A program made the translations under genes and the position numbers. Of a DNA stretch of 64,000 nt, positions 1-10,577 are shown piece by piece. Source of the DNA: Gracilaria domingensis. Lineage: Eukaryota; Rhodophyta; Florideophyceae; Gracilariales; Gracilariaceae. The DNA lies in contig VCMS01000182.1 in the NCBI GenBank assembly GCA_022539475.1, positions 164,419-228,418 of the forward strand, in the 5' to 3' direction. Position 1 is the first letter of the stretch. Each line of letters opens with the position of its first letter. The notes under the pieces were generated by a model. It saw only the letters and a program-made list of their open reading frames with translations, did no database searches and was not told the origin of the DNA.

Positions 1-2481
1 AGACACCTGACGAATATAGTAGAACTTGGGTATGCGTTTACCAGCATCCTGATGGACGAAGAGGAACTGCATAGACTGCAGGTAAACAAAAAGAAGCGAA
101 CTCGTAAGAAGAAGGCTGTTCCTGACGAAACAGGGCCAGTCGCAGAGAAGGACGACGAAGAAGAACAGCTGCAAAGGGAAAAAGACAGTGAAAAGGAGAC
201 TGCATCACCTGTTGCCGACGCCGGGAACGCGACGCCAAGTCCTGGTCAGAAAACAAAGAAGAAGAAACGAATCATTGACAATTCGGATGACGAAGAAGAA
301 CCAACAGGTACCGATGCAGTGAACAGTGCACAAATGGGTCGCGAGAAGGAGAAGGAAGAAGAGTCAGCGGTGGGGCATGAACAAGGTGAGAACCCACAAA
401 ATGAAACTCACCCGGATACGGTCGCTGGTGACCGTGAAGAACATAGCACAGCGACTATTGGTGCGGAAACCTCAAAGTGGGACGGGGATATTCAATGTTG
501 TGACCGTGAAGAGGGGTTGGTGACGGAAGCCGATTCACGCCCATCATGTACGGTAGAAAATGTTGAAAAGCCGGACGGCACCAGTCAAGGCCACGAGCCA
601 ACCGTCGTTGAGGAGCACAAGAGTGATATTCATCAGATGCTAGAGGAGGATGCAGATGAGGAAACTGAGAATGGACCACATAGCAAACGAACCAAGACTC
701 CAGACAACAAACTTTCCAAGATCCAGGATATGCTTCGTGCTGACGCACAAGCAGAAGCAAAGGCGAAATCAAAGGAGAAGACGGAGAAGGCCAAACGTAT
801 GCTCATGGCGGACGTTGAGAATGAGGGAAAGACGCTGCAAGCGAAGTTTGTAACGACGCTCAACGAGGCGATTTCTGAGGGGACCTCACTTGGAGGGGGA
901 GGAGAACTAGAAGCCGGAAGCAGCAATCCGGCTGAAGGAAACGCCGAAGAGGGAAGTGGGGAAAGTGACGAGGAGCCAGAACTCAGAGAAATGGAAAGTA
1001 TGGGAATCATACGGCGTTTTGCGCACATCAGAGCAATCCATACATTCATGCTTCCTATCAGAGCTATGATGTGCAGCTCAGTGGCGCTCTCCGGAGAATC
1101 ATATCCAATTCCTGACGGCGCTAAGGTGCTCTTGTCTCCAGTTGTGGTTGCCAAGAGTGCACATCTACTGGCATCAATATGGAAAGTGGCCAAACTTCGT
1201 GAGAGAGGGTCGCTGTGCGGTCAGTTCTTCACACTTGGGAACATGCATTTCATGGAAATCATGTTGAATGCCCCACAGCATGGTAATGTGAAGCAGTTTT
1301 CCGTCCTGGGCAGCCTTGGAACGCTTGCACGAGAGGTAACGAGGACATTCTTCGAATGGTTAAGCATAAACCCCGGTCTAACTCTTGACATGGTGTTTGG
1401 AATGGACAAAGGTAGTTGTCAGATGTACACATCGTACATTCGTCAGAAGACTACCCGAGAAGCTCGGAAGAACGATGATAATGATTCTGGAAACGACTCG
1501 GATATTTCGCAGCTTGGCATAGCCCCGCCTCCTGGGCGTAACTATATTAATGGGAGTGCAACTAGGTCGAGAAGGGAAAGAGGTTCAGCATCTCGCAGAA
1601 AGAGCGCTGCTCGGCGAAGGCAAATGCTTGAAAGACCGAAGTTTGAGTCAGATGAGGATGTCGATGATCTGGACAATCTAAAGATAGGCGTAATGGATTC
1701 TGATGATGACGACCCGAACAATGACGACCGGGCTCCAGAGACCAAAGCTCAAAAGTCCAACGGCAGGCATGGGTCGGATTCTTTGGTGGAACCATCTGAG
1801 GAACATGGAGGTGATGAACTCAGAAACATTCGCCCAAAACGAAGAAGCTCTCGAAAGCAGAGAAAGAAAGCTGCTGGGTTCCGGCGCAGACAAGAGGTAG
1901 AGAGGCGTCATTTGGTAGAGGATGAGGACGTAGATGACTTGGACAACTTAAAGTTTGGAGTCACCGACTCCGAGGATGGATGCGCGGCAAGATCATTGCC
2001 CGTTGAAGATAAGTCCTCCGACGACAACCTGCAACCAGGTCGTAAGCGAAGAAAGGGAGCGACTACGGTTTCTGCCAAACAGAAAAAGAGAAGAAAGGCA
2101 GAAATGGATGGCAGCAGGAATAAGCTAAGGATTGGCTCAGATATATCAGTTGATTGCCCATCTAGCGACGATGAAGCACTGATTGTTAGGCTTCAAAAGC
2201 TCCGAGAGGAGGGTAAGGGTTCCCGCAGGAAGCCGAAGAAAGTTGTGAACCTGGAAGATGATTTAGAGGATGCCGACGAGTACAGCCGCAGATGTTTCAG
2301 CCCAGGAATTACCAGTGAAGAGGAAACCAGGGCTCTCAAAGTACGAAGGAAAAAGGTCCAGAAAGGGAAGGAAAAGCACGTACAGCTATCCAGAAAAGAT
2401 GACGAAAAGACTGAGCGTATGCAGTTTTCCAGCTCGGATGAATATAGCGGCGTGGACAACACGTTTGATTTCTCGGATTAG
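1..2481 (+). CDS. TIMELESS/Tof1/Swi1-like replication fork protection protein, 3' part
   Basis: The frame is open from base 1, so the gene starts before the window; the ATG at 52 is probably internal. Just before it the sequence reads NIVELGYAFTSIL, then a basic VNKKKRTRKKK stretch, as in the middle of TIMELESS proteins. At about residues 310-460 (from the ATG) comes an IIRRFAHIRAIHTFMLPIRAM segment, later FTLGNMHFMEI and LAREVTRTFFEWLSINPGL, matching the TIMELESS C-terminal core in order and spacing. The rest is low-complexity and highly charged, including two copies of a roughly 35-residue unit containing EDVDDLDNLK (residues about 535 and 625). Family role: with TIPIN it stabilises stalled replication forks in the nucleus. 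The assignment rests on pattern recall and could not be checked by search; a generic charged nuclear protein is the alternative. Confidence 0.6.
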   Translation, partial: RHLTNIVELGYAFTSILMDEEELHRLQVNKKKRTRKKKAVPDETGPVAEKDDEEEQLQREKDSEKETASPVADAGNATPSPGQKTKKKKRIIDNSDDEEEPTGTDAVNSAQMGREKEKEEESAVGHEQGENPQNETHPDTVAGDREEHSTATIGAETSKWDGDIQCCDREEGLVTEADSRPSCTVENVEKPDGTSQGHEPTVVEEHKSDIHQMLEEDADEETENGPHSKRTKTPDNKLSKIQDMLRADAQAEAKAKSKEKTEKAKRMLMADVENEGKTLQAKFVTTLNEAISEGTSLGGGGELEAGSSNPAEGNAEEGSGESDEEPELREMESMGIIRRFAHIRAIHTFMLPIRAMMCSSVALSGESYPIPDGAKVLLSPVVVAKSAHLLASIWKVAKLRERGSLCGQFFTLGNMHFMEIMLNAPQHGNVKQFSVLGSLGTLAREVTRTFFEWLSINPGLTLDMVFGMDKGSCQMYTSYIRQKTTREARKNDDNDSGNDSDISQLGIAPPPGRNYINGSATRSRRERGSASRRKSAARRRQMLERPKFESDEDVDDLDNLKIGVMDSDDDDPNNDDRAPETKAQKSNGRHGSDSLVEPSEEHGGDELRNIRPKRRSSRKQRKKAAGFRRRQEVERRHLVEDEDVDDLDNLKFGVTDSEDGCAARSLPVEDKSSDDNLQPGRKRRKGATTVSAKQKKRRKAEMDGSRNKLRIGSDISVDCPSSDDEALIVRLQKLREEGKGSRRKPKKVVNLEDDLEDADEYSRRCFSPGITSEEETRALKVRRKKVQKGKEKHVQLSRKDDEKTERMQFSSSDEYSGVDNTFDFSD

Positions 2482-2834
2482 GCGTATCGACGGCAATTGA
2501 TGAAGTGCGTTAGGTGGCGCTATTGGCGATTAAGACTGCTCAAATATGCCAATGCAAAACGCACTTGTCATTTCGAAGACCATGGATACTTGCATGCATT
2601 GGTGTATGTATAGATCGATACAACAATGAGTTTGCGAACAACGGTCGGGACCCACCCAGCCCGTCCTAAATAAAGCCAACATCATCATCAACAACTTAGA
2701 TTGCCCACACGACGCACTAACGTAAGGATAACTGTTAGAACTACGATTGGCAATCCGATAAATAGCTTGCAGTAGATTGCGAACAGTGTTGCTCTTGTTG
2801 AAGAAGTTCGATTAGTTCGCTGAGTGAACCAGAA
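2482..2834. other. Intergenic region with a polyadenylation-like signal
   Basis: No gene is recognised. An AATAAA hexamer at 2669-2674 could serve the upstream plus-strand gene. It is followed by a short CATCATCATCAACAAC run. Confidence 0.5.
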
Positions 2835-3650
2835 ATGAAATCAGACGGAACTGTTGCAATCTACTCTGAGCTGCACGAGCTCTTTCACCCCTCACTCTAT
2901 GGAATCGACTCACTGTTCACCTCTGCACCAGGTGTGCACATTCCGCTAAGGACGACCTTCGTCAAATTACCAAATGGTGAACTGCTGGTCTACTCTCCGA
3001 CAAACCCGGATTTGTTTGACATCCAAAAAGTCCGGAAACTGGGAGACGTAGTCGCCATTATCGTCCCCAATAGCGTGCATATGACATATGCTCAACGCAT
3101 GCATGAAGCCTTCCCGTCAGCCACAATGTACTGCTCACCCTCTGTACCAGAGAAAGACCCCAATGGTAGTTGGGGTGTCGTCGTCAAGGAACTAATCCAG
3201 GTATCGAATGACGTGCTGCTGTTCTGCATTTCGGATATGACGCCTTTTCGGGAAGTGGTTGCCCTTCATATTCCTTCCCGGACATTACTGGTGGCTGACT
3301 TGGCTGGTAACATGACACCTAAAACGCTTGAACACGCAGGAATTGGTGCCAAGATATTCTGTCGACTTGTGAGGGGATTCGGAGCAATGGAGAACGGAAT
3401 GCACGTAATGCTCATAATGTGGCGATTTTGTCATAAAGCTCGTCAGCAGTATGAGGAGCTGTATTCCATGCCTTGGGAGAACGTCGTACCCTGTCATGGG
3501 GATGTACTCCAGAAGAATGGAAAGCTTGCTTTCCGAGGCGGAGTTTACCGGTTCATTTGTAGCCCATCAAAGCAACTGGCGCTTCGTATGATGCCTTATT
3601 TTGCTGCTCTTGCTTTTCTGGTCTCCCTCTCCCTATATATAAGCGCATAA
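2835..3650 (+). CDS. DUF4336 family protein with C-terminal membrane anchor (copy 1)
   Basis: A 271-residue protein resembling the DUF4336 family, a metallo-beta-lactamase-like fold widespread in algae and cyanobacteria. Visible family features are an N-terminal L-HELFHPSLYGIDSLF segment, PLRTTFVKLPNGELLVYSPTNP (first strands), a LGDVVAIIVPNSVHMTY segment where a histidine follows the strand, and a late WENVVPCHGDVL motif supplying H and D. Residues 250-271 are hydrophobic (FAALAFLVSLSLYISA) and end the protein, so it is probably tail-anchored. The biochemical function of the family is unknown. The ATG at 2835 is the first in frame. A second copy follows 1 kb downstream on the same strand, indicating tandem duplication with substantial divergence. 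Confidence 0.75.
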   Translation: MKSDGTVAIYSELHELFHPSLYGIDSLFTSAPGVHIPLRTTFVKLPNGELLVYSPTNPDLFDIQKVRKLGDVVAIIVPNSVHMTYAQRMHEAFPSATMYCSPSVPEKDPNGSWGVVVKELIQVSNDVLLFCISDMTPFREVVALHIPSRTLLVADLAGNMTPKTLEHAGIGAKIFCRLVRGFGAMENGMHVMLIMWRFCHKARQQYEELYSMPWENVVPCHGDVLQKNGKLAFRGGVYRFICSPSKQLALRMMPYFAALAFLVSLSLYISA

Positions 3651-4647
3651 ACCTTATTTCGACCTAAGGCGGAACGCTTGTCTTGAAAGCATGAGGTGTA
3701 TGCCTCCGATGGAGACTCGACTGCAAATCCGTTTCTCTTCGTCGTAACAGAAGAGAAGTCCGGCACTCTACGGAAAGGCGGAATGCGTGTGCCCTCTTCT
3801 GGTAATATCGTCCGCCTGGTGTTAGTGGGCGGGGGGGTCAACGTCAATGAACAAGGGATCGATTGATCCAGTTTTAGCAAAATGTGCTCCAATAAGCTTT
3901 GTACGACTAGATACGGGAGTCTTGAAATCCCAGATTCTTGACTTGGATCAAGAATCTCGACTCTGAAGAAGTACGTTAACTCTTGTGATCTTCAGAAAGG
4001 CGAAGGGCGATAGGTTCATTTAGCGTAGAAGCAGATGTATACTGCAGCGATAGCATTGCATTGATGAAGAGCGAGGCAACACTGAGTGCTTCGTGTACGA
4101 GATGGAGGGATAGAGAAATCAATTCTCAGCCAGGAGATTGTGAGACGGCGCCGCGTTGTTCTGGGAGCATCAGAACAAATTTTAACCACGCGTTACGTGC
4201 ACTATTTGTCTAAAGCTCGTCTTTATCCTAGTAGGTCGCGTTCGAATCCCCTTCATATTTGCAGTGGTAGAGCTCGTCTTTTCTTCCGGTTACGCAGCAA
4301 AATTGTTGCTTCCGGATGGGAAACAAACCACCCTTGGGTACGACGGTATCTGTGCTGAAATGCTAACGTCACATGCACGGGCAGTGGTGATACGCAGGAC
4401 CCTCCGAAACATCTGTTTGGAACATTTTGGGAACGTTTTCGTAGCCACGCCAAACATGCAAAATTGCAAACCCACCTGAACGAACAGAGGCGGGCCCGGA
4501 ATCCTCCTACAAGGAGTCTACGCTCACAAAGCGTATGATGGATCATTTTGACTGCCTACTCCATTCCGTCAACGCCGTTGACTCGTCTCCTATTCGATCA
4601 CGACCGTCCCCTTTCTCGTTCTAGCACAGCTTGGCGCAACATACACC
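3651..4647. other. Intergenic region between the two DUF4336 genes
   Basis: About 1 kb with no supported gene. It contains isolated tRNA-like words (a TTCGAAT at about 4230 and GTGGTAGAGC at about 4262) that do not fold into a tRNA. GATTCTTGACTTGGATCAAGAATC-like inverted sequence lies at about 3930-3957. Confidence 0.5.
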
Positions 4648-5487
4648 ATGAGCAACACGGCAAAGAAATCTGATGGCACGGTGGTTGTGGACCCCGGGCT
4701 GCACGAACTTCACAATCCTTGTCTGTATGCTGTCCATACGCTGTTTACCGTACTTCCTGGTCTCCACTTTCCGCTGCGAACCGTTTTTATCAAGTTACCA
4801 GATAACAAACTTCTCGTGTATTCACCGACAAATCCAGATCTGCTTGACCTGGAGGCCGTTCAGGCTTTGGGTGAAGTAACTGTGATTATTGCTCCTAGTA
4901 GCGTGCATTCCACGTATGTCCAACGCACGAAGGAGGCGTTCCCAAACGCTACGCTGTATAGCTCGCCCGCATTGAAAGGTCGCTTCCCGGAGCGGGACTG
5001 GGGCACAATTGTGGATTCTACTTTAGCGCTCTCTGACGATGTGATCCTGTTCTGTTTGTCGGAAATGGTACCAATTCAAGAGATTGCGTTAGTTCACGTT
5101 CCGTCTCGTACACTAGTCATTTCGGACACGGCGTTCAACATTTCGAGAACGACTCTTCGAGGCGCTGGCATTGGCGTGAATACATATGTGCGAATTGGAA
5201 GAGGTATGGGTCCGATGCAAACTAGTATTCCACTGATGTTGATGATGTGGGGGTTTTGTGCAAAGTCTAAACGGCAGTACGAGGAGCTTTTATCCATGCC
5301 ATGGGACAACGTTGTGCCGTGTCATGGAGACGTAATAGAAGGCACCGGCAAAGAAGCATTTCGGAAAGGCATTTACAAGTTCATTTCTTCGCCAGCGTCG
5401 CAAATCGTGGCGCGCATGGGACCATACTTTGTACTGGCGGCGATAGCGTTAATAGCGACATTTGCATACACACGACTTTGGAAATGA
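4648..5487 (+). CDS. DUF4336 family protein with C-terminal membrane anchor (copy 2)
   Basis: A 279-residue paralogue of the gene at 2835. Shared blocks in the same order are SDGTV near the N terminus, LHELHNP, PLRTVFIKLPDNKLLVYSPTNPD, LGEVTVIIAPSSVHSTYVQR and MPWDNVVPCHGDVI. It ends in a hydrophobic segment (FVLAAIALIATFAYT) followed by RLWK, a typical tail anchor. The two copies differ throughout, so both have probably been under selection for some time. The ATG at 4648 lies in a good context (CACCATG) and aligns with the start of copy 1. Function is unknown; a metallo-hydrolase-like fold at a membrane surface is inferred. Confidence 0.78.
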   Translation: MSNTAKKSDGTVVVDPGLHELHNPCLYAVHTLFTVLPGLHFPLRTVFIKLPDNKLLVYSPTNPDLLDLEAVQALGEVTVIIAPSSVHSTYVQRTKEAFPNATLYSSPALKGRFPERDWGTIVDSTLALSDDVILFCLSEMVPIQEIALVHVPSRTLVISDTAFNISRTTLRGAGIGVNTYVRIGRGMGPMQTSIPLMLMMWGFCAKSKRQYEELLSMPWDNVVPCHGDVIEGTGKEAFRKGIYKFISSPASQIVARMGPYFVLAAIALIATFAYTRLWK

Positions 5488-5592
5488 CGCAGTTGTGGCT
5501 CCGAAAGGTGGAGCGTGCCAGCCCGCTGAAGCACTTTATCAACAATTATGGACGGCGCACAGCTACTACTACTCACCAAACATACTTGGTTT

Positions 5593-6272
5593 TCATGCGA
5601 CAGTCTCTCGTTGCGGTTTATCGTACATTTTACTGCGAGCGCAGACCAATCTGGACTCTCTAACGTTCGGGCGTGCGCGGCCATCTTCGATGAGTTGGTC
5701 CGATTCGACGGAAAGGTCCGCAGCGGCAAGAGCATCTTCAAAGTCTTGCTGGTAGGTGACGTGGCCAAAGTCAATGGTGGTGATTGACATAAGCTTTGGT
5801 TTGATCCATTCTAGCCAAGTATTCTTCTGCAGTTCAAAGGTTTGTGTGAAGAAGATTCGGCCGTCCTGGCGATCAACCAGAAGCTGGATCATCTTCGTGA
5901 GAACGTTGACTTGATCGGGAATGATCATGAAGCTGCCACTGAAGTAAATGTGAGTGTACAGTCTTTGATCAGGTGGCTCAAAGTGTCTGATGTCTGCTTG
6001 GACGACGGACACAAGGCTGCTTAACTGCGCTGTATGTTTTGTTTGCAGGCGTTGACGTAGGCTTGGTCGTAGTCGACGCCGAGAACGGTGATGTTCTTGG
6101 CACGAATGATGTTTGCATTGGCGATTAGCGCGGCGCCGGTGCCGATGCCGACGTCCAAGATGTGGCTGTTTTCCGGGACGCGCTCTAGTACCAGTCTGTA
6201 CCACGTCGCCGTGAACGACACAATAGACTTGTCGTAAAGCAGAGAGCGGGCGCGGTCCCACACAGTCGTCAT
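5593..6272 (-). CDS. Class I SAM-dependent methyltransferase, interrupted by a frameshift
   Basis: Reading from the ATG at 6270-6272, the N-terminal part contains WDRARSLLYDKSIVSF and the SAM-binding motif I HILDVGIGTGAAL, then VLGVDYDQAYV (motif II acidic residue). This frame ends in TAA at about 6021. The rest of the fold continues immediately in another frame: SVVQADIRHF (motif III), YFSGSFMIIPDQ, RIFFTQTF and TTIDFGHVTY, ending at 5593. The join lies within about 6015-6040, so one base is missing or extra. The family is found in algae, but its substrate is unknown. The break may be a sequencing error, a recent mutation or (less likely) programmed. The C-terminal 20-25 residues are low confidence. 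The gene is divergent from psbQ'. Confidence 0.7.
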
Positions 6273-6495
6273 TCCGTCCCACAGCGAGACTGCCGCTGCG
6301 ACCTGCCCGCCGCCGATGATCGCGGATGATCGCCTCTTTGTGCAACCAAGGGGGGAGGCTGTAAGCAGAAGCCCGCTGCTTACACAAGCACGTGCGGTGA
6401 TGCGCTGGCGAGCCTCCCGTCCGAGCTCACAGCTCACACGCACGATCCGCGTCGCGACGCCGAGCGCGGCCGCTTCCGACGCGCTGCGCCCCGAC
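6273..6495. promoter_or_regulatory. Shared divergent promoter region (methyltransferase / PsbQ')
   Basis: The two genes point away from each other and share this 220-bp stretch. GC content rises sharply toward the PsbQ' start. No TATA box was recognised. Upstream in-frame ATGs at 6316 and 6400 are alternative PsbQ' starts, so the true size of the spacer is uncertain. Confidence 0.35.
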
Positions 6496-7143
6496 ATGAC
6501 GCCGCCCCCGCCGCCGCCCGCGCCCGCCTTCTGCGCGAGCGCCGCCGCGCCGCGCCGCGCGTCACCGCCTTCAAGGAGGCCGCCAACAAGTCGCGCGTCG
6601 TCCGAATCGCCGCGCGCGCCCGCCATCTCGCGTCGCCGCCTGCTGCGCGCGCTGCCGCTGCTGCCGCTGGCCGCGCTGCCGCCCGGCGCGCGCGCCGCGC
6701 CCGCGCTCGAGCAGTCCGTGGCGCCCATTCTCATGTGCCGCAAGATCATGACGCCCGTGAAGCGCTACATTGACGAGGGCGCTTGGGATAAGGGGCGCAC
6801 CAACGTCAACTACTGCACGCGCGTGCTGGCGCTGCGGAAGAACATGAAGGTTGTGGCGGAGCAGTTGCGCGGCGATGCTTATTATGACGCGCTTGATATT
6901 GCCGCCGATTTAGATAATACCATGACGCAGCTAGATGCTAGCCTGTACACCCCGCTTTTCATTCCTGCTGATGAGGGCGTTAGCGTAGAACAAAGAAAGT
7001 ATCAACAGCAAGCTTCGCTCTATTACGCGGATGCAGTCAATTACATAGAGACCTTTTTGACCAAGGTGCCTACCGACGTTCTCGACCGTGCTCGCGGAAA
7101 GGCGGCCGCCGCGAGGTACGAAATCTCTTTTGAGGATGAGTAA
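6496..7143 (+). CDS. psbQ: Extrinsic photosystem II protein PsbQ (red algal PsbQ' type), precursor
   Basis: From the ATG at 6496 this is 215 residues. The first ~35 are rich in A, P, S and R with no acidic residues, like a plastid transit peptide. Then comes a twin-arginine lumenal signal (ISRRRLLRALPLLPLAALPP) ending in an ARA-type cleavage site. The mature part, about 145 residues, has conserved MTPVKRYIDEGAWDKGRTNVNYCTR and DALDIAADLDNTMTQLD segments and is predicted all-helical, as in PsbQ four-helix bundles. It would act on the lumenal face of photosystem II, supporting oxygen evolution. I prefer the 6496 start because the upstream extensions (ATG at 6400 or 6316) contain acidic residues unusual in a transit peptide. 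The 5' half is far richer in GC than the 3' half. Confidence 0.72.
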   Translation: MTPPPPPPAPAFCASAAAPRRASPPSRRPPTSRASSESPRAPAISRRRLLRALPLLPLAALPPGARAAPALEQSVAPILMCRKIMTPVKRYIDEGAWDKGRTNVNYCTRVLALRKNMKVVAEQLRGDAYYDALDIAADLDNTMTQLDASLYTPLFIPADEGVSVEQRKYQQQASLYYADAVNYIETFLTKVPTDVLDRARGKAAAARYEISFEDE

Positions 7144-7988
7144 ACTGTATCTTCTGAGGGAGAGAGGACCGAGGTTCCTCAAACTTTACACGTATAGGTT
7201 GTACCAAGGGTAGCAAAAAAGTTACAGTAAGGATACACGTGCTTCTGTTTTTGATCGCATGTGCGTCTATACGCAACCTTGCTAATGTGTCCGCGCTCGG
7301 CGTGGTAGCCTCCTACCGTTGGTACCGACGGCATAATGATAGCCTTCTTGGCACAAACTGCGCTTGGCGTAGTGCATGCCAACTTGGCACGTACTACGCC
7401 GAAGTAGGTGATGCCACCCTTGAACGAGGGAACGACCGTGATCAAAGTTCACTCCAACTTTAGTTTATCGACGCCGTCAACATCAGACAAAACTCACCAT
7501 GACAACCAGCATAAAGCAATGTACTCCAGTAGAAGCCGAATACCAAATACATCCTTTTGTTTCCTAGAGAACGCTACACAGCTGGCATCGATAGGAGACT
7601 TGTCGACATCGGCATCTGCTTATCTTGTCAATTGGGGAACTATATATCTTGCCGTGTAGGGTAATTCTTTGTGCTGTATATAATAACCAAGCGAATTTGG
7701 GCAGTGTACCAAGATTGCAAAACCAGAAAAACGAACCAAGACTACCTGATAGTTCCTTTGAAACTATCCCCCTCCCTGGTGCTGATAAAGAGCTTATAAA
7801 GTCCGGCCGTGCCTTTATTAAGTGAGCTGCACTTAAACCTGTGACGTACAGTATATCTACTCACAGCTCGGAAGGAACCGAACACAGCTTCGCCCTTCTT
7901 CTCTTCAGTGTCATCAGCCTCATCAAACCTATTGAAAACATTCTCTTCTCCAAGCAGCGACCAAAGTTTGAAGCAGTTGATTGCCGAA
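7144..7988. other. Intergenic region upstream of the dynamin gene
   Basis: No supported gene. A pyrimidine-rich tract ending in CTTCAG at about 7890-7907 resembles a splice acceptor, so an untranslated or short coding 5' exon of the dynamin gene may lie here. Reading from 7908 would add 27 residues but begins with GTG. Confidence 0.4.
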
Positions 7989-10577
7989 ATGCCAGTGCGA
8001 AGCATACAGCAAGAGATGCGAAGTGGTTATATTGGCAATGTTCTAAACGCCATCAACAACACCGAAGCACAGATAGGTCGACAGCAGATATCCTTCCCTC
8101 GAATTGCTGTGTTCGGCGATGAAAGCACCGGAAAGAGCTCACTCCTCGAGTCAATATGCAAGATTCCGTTTCCGCGAGGAAGCAAGGTTACTACCAAATG
8201 CCCAACGCAAGTCCGTCTGCAGCACAAACATGGTCAGCCATTTTCTGGTTCAATCTGGAGCGCAGGTGTTGAAGGTCAGAAGCAGAGGAACAGGAGAGAA
8301 TTCCAAAACCCGGAGGATATCACCGCTCTCATAAGCGAAATTCAGCAACTTGAACTTCAGTTAGCAAGTAAGAAGACGCCTGGAGTAAAAGCTGCTTTCA
8401 CAGACGTCCCAATTACTATCAGCATCGAGGGAGACGACGTAGTAGATCTTACTCTTGTAGATCTTCCTGGCTTTATTCTACGCGAAAGGTTGAACCAGGG
8501 TCGCGAGTCGAAGGATATGGAACGTGTTCAGAATACTTTGATTGACTACATGGACGATCCTCGTACTATCCTTCTCGTTGTCGTACCAGCAAACTCAAAC
8601 CTGAAGAACGCTAATATTGTTGATCTGTTAGTGAAATATGAGGAAGAGCTCACTAAAGAAGAGGTCGAATCTTTTCGGGCTAGAATCATCTACTGCTTGA
8701 CAAAGGTATGTTCAATTTCGTCCTTCTTTTGTTAATAGCCGAGTTCGGAACATTTTGTTAACAACCTGCTCTTGAATTGAATCTTTTTCAGTGTGACCTT
8801 GTTGGCGACGGTCCGAAGGACGAGAAGGCACCTCAAGATATAGAAGAGATTCTGAAGAATGAAGGACCATTTCAGGCATTCCCTCATGGCTGGTACGCAA
8901 TCGTAAGTAACGGGAGCAAGTCTACCGATAAAGACTTTAGGCGTCGACTTCAACTTGACCGCGAAAGCGAAATGAACTACTTCAGGGATCACATGCCTTA
9001 CTGCAAACCAGATATTCTCAAACGCTGTGGGACACACAACTTGGTTATGAAACTTTCAAAGTAAGTGTCAATACATATGAGCATATTGAGTCAGGTTTGT
9101 CTAACAGAAGCATCTAATGATTATCTCTGCGGCGCTTCTTCTTAACCATTGGTTTGTTCGACAATTGAAGATTGTTGGCACAAGAGATCATAAAAAGATC
9201 TACGGTAATGCTTTCCGAAACCGACAAAGCGTTTCATAGTGCAAAGATGGAAATGAAAGCCCTCGGCCCAGCTCCGAAGGAGGAAAACGTCTCAAAAGAG
9301 TTTGATTACATCATTCAAGTACGTTTTATTGCGGAAGAATATGGGAAGTTAACATAGATACGCACAAGACTTTCAGCACGCTAACATAATTTGACAACCG
9401 TTTTGCCGGTTTGTTCCCTACTGAACAGGATATCAAAAGATACTACGAGGACGCAACCGAAGGTGAGTACCACGATCTTGAACATGAAGCAATGAACGTC
9501 TGTCCGTATACGACGCCCGTAGACATGAACATGTGCAAGCTTGGTTACCGAAGGAAATTGCGTAAGGATCATTTTCTCAAACAAATCAGGTTGTCAACGT
9601 CGGATTTCAGTTCCGAATCGCAACTTCTTCAGCTGCAGAAGAGAATTGAGGAGGGCGTGAATGGAAAAATGGAAGCGTAAGTACAACGTTTCACTCTGTG
9701 CGCATTCGCCGCAGTACGTTGACATCAACTTAATTTCTTTGATACAGAACCATTCCCAACCCCGCAGTGCTCTTTGAAGAAATGCAGAGATGCATTGAAA
9801 GATGGAAAGCATTCGCTGAAACATTTTGCGAGGATATGGCTTCTGCTGGTTCGTTAATTCGTCTCCTTCATTTCCACTTCAACTGGTACCGTTTCTTTCC
9901 TGACATATTGTCTTTCTTGCATTCGGGCAGCTGTTGTTTGTTTGAATTCCATCGTAGATATAAGGACCAGTAAGTACGAAACCTTACCGGTGTTACTGAA
10001 GGACTACTTCGCAAAGATGATTGAAGAACAGACGGGAACAGCGAGGAACAGGTTGGAATGGTATTACGTCGACGAAGTTCTGCGTCCTGACACGATGAAC
10101 GCGGAATTCAAGAAAATCTACCGGTCTCAGAAGAAAGTGCCCGGCATGGGAGCAGATAACGAAAAGACGCGCGAGACCTTTGTTGCTAACTTGAAGTCTT
10201 ATCTACCAGTCGCTCAGGCGAGGTACATTGACAACGTTGTGAGAACGGTAACTACGCATATATTTGATGTCCCAATAGGAAAACAGAGAGCCAGAGTAAG
10301 CCCAGAACATGAGCTCCAGAAGTACCCGTTCTTGGCTTCTCAGATTCTTGGCGGCAGAACCATAAGAGACATTATGAAATTACGTGATGACGTATACGAG
10401 AAAAGAGAGACGGTGAAGAAAAAAATCATCGCGCTGAAGAGCCTCCGTGAAGCATTGCTGATACACCATGCTGATGTGAGGGCTAATGCCAATGATCATG
10501 ATGATTTTCAAATTAGCCACAGTGAACAGTTGACTCCCACCGAGTCTGGGAGCGAGAATGGATGGTCTGGCGTGTAG
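7989..10577 (+). CDS. Dynamin-related large GTPase, six exons
   Basis: Exons inferred from GT-AG borders that keep the frame: 7989-8705, 8792-9060, 9171-9318, 9429-9676, 9748-9848, 9931-10577, giving 709 residues. GTPase motifs: P-loop GDESTGKSS (usually GDQSSGKS), switch threonine in TKCPT, DLPG, and TKCD, which is completed exactly across the first splice junction. Exons 2-5 encode the middle/stalk region, and the last exon carries a GED-like helical region (LPVLLKDYFAKMIEE) and an acidic, Ser-rich tail. No PH or proline-rich domain is present. Family role: membrane constriction or fission in organelle division or vesicle traffic. The specific subfamily cannot be fixed. Introns are 70-110 bp; the fifth has a weak GTTCGT donor. 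Confidence 0.85.

Noticed and set aside
4215-4275. tRNA-like words (GTTCGAATCC and GTGGTAGAGC in reversed order), reminiscent of a permuted tRNA
   Set aside because: The T-stem bases on either side of TTCGAAT do not pair and no acceptor or anticodon stem could be built.
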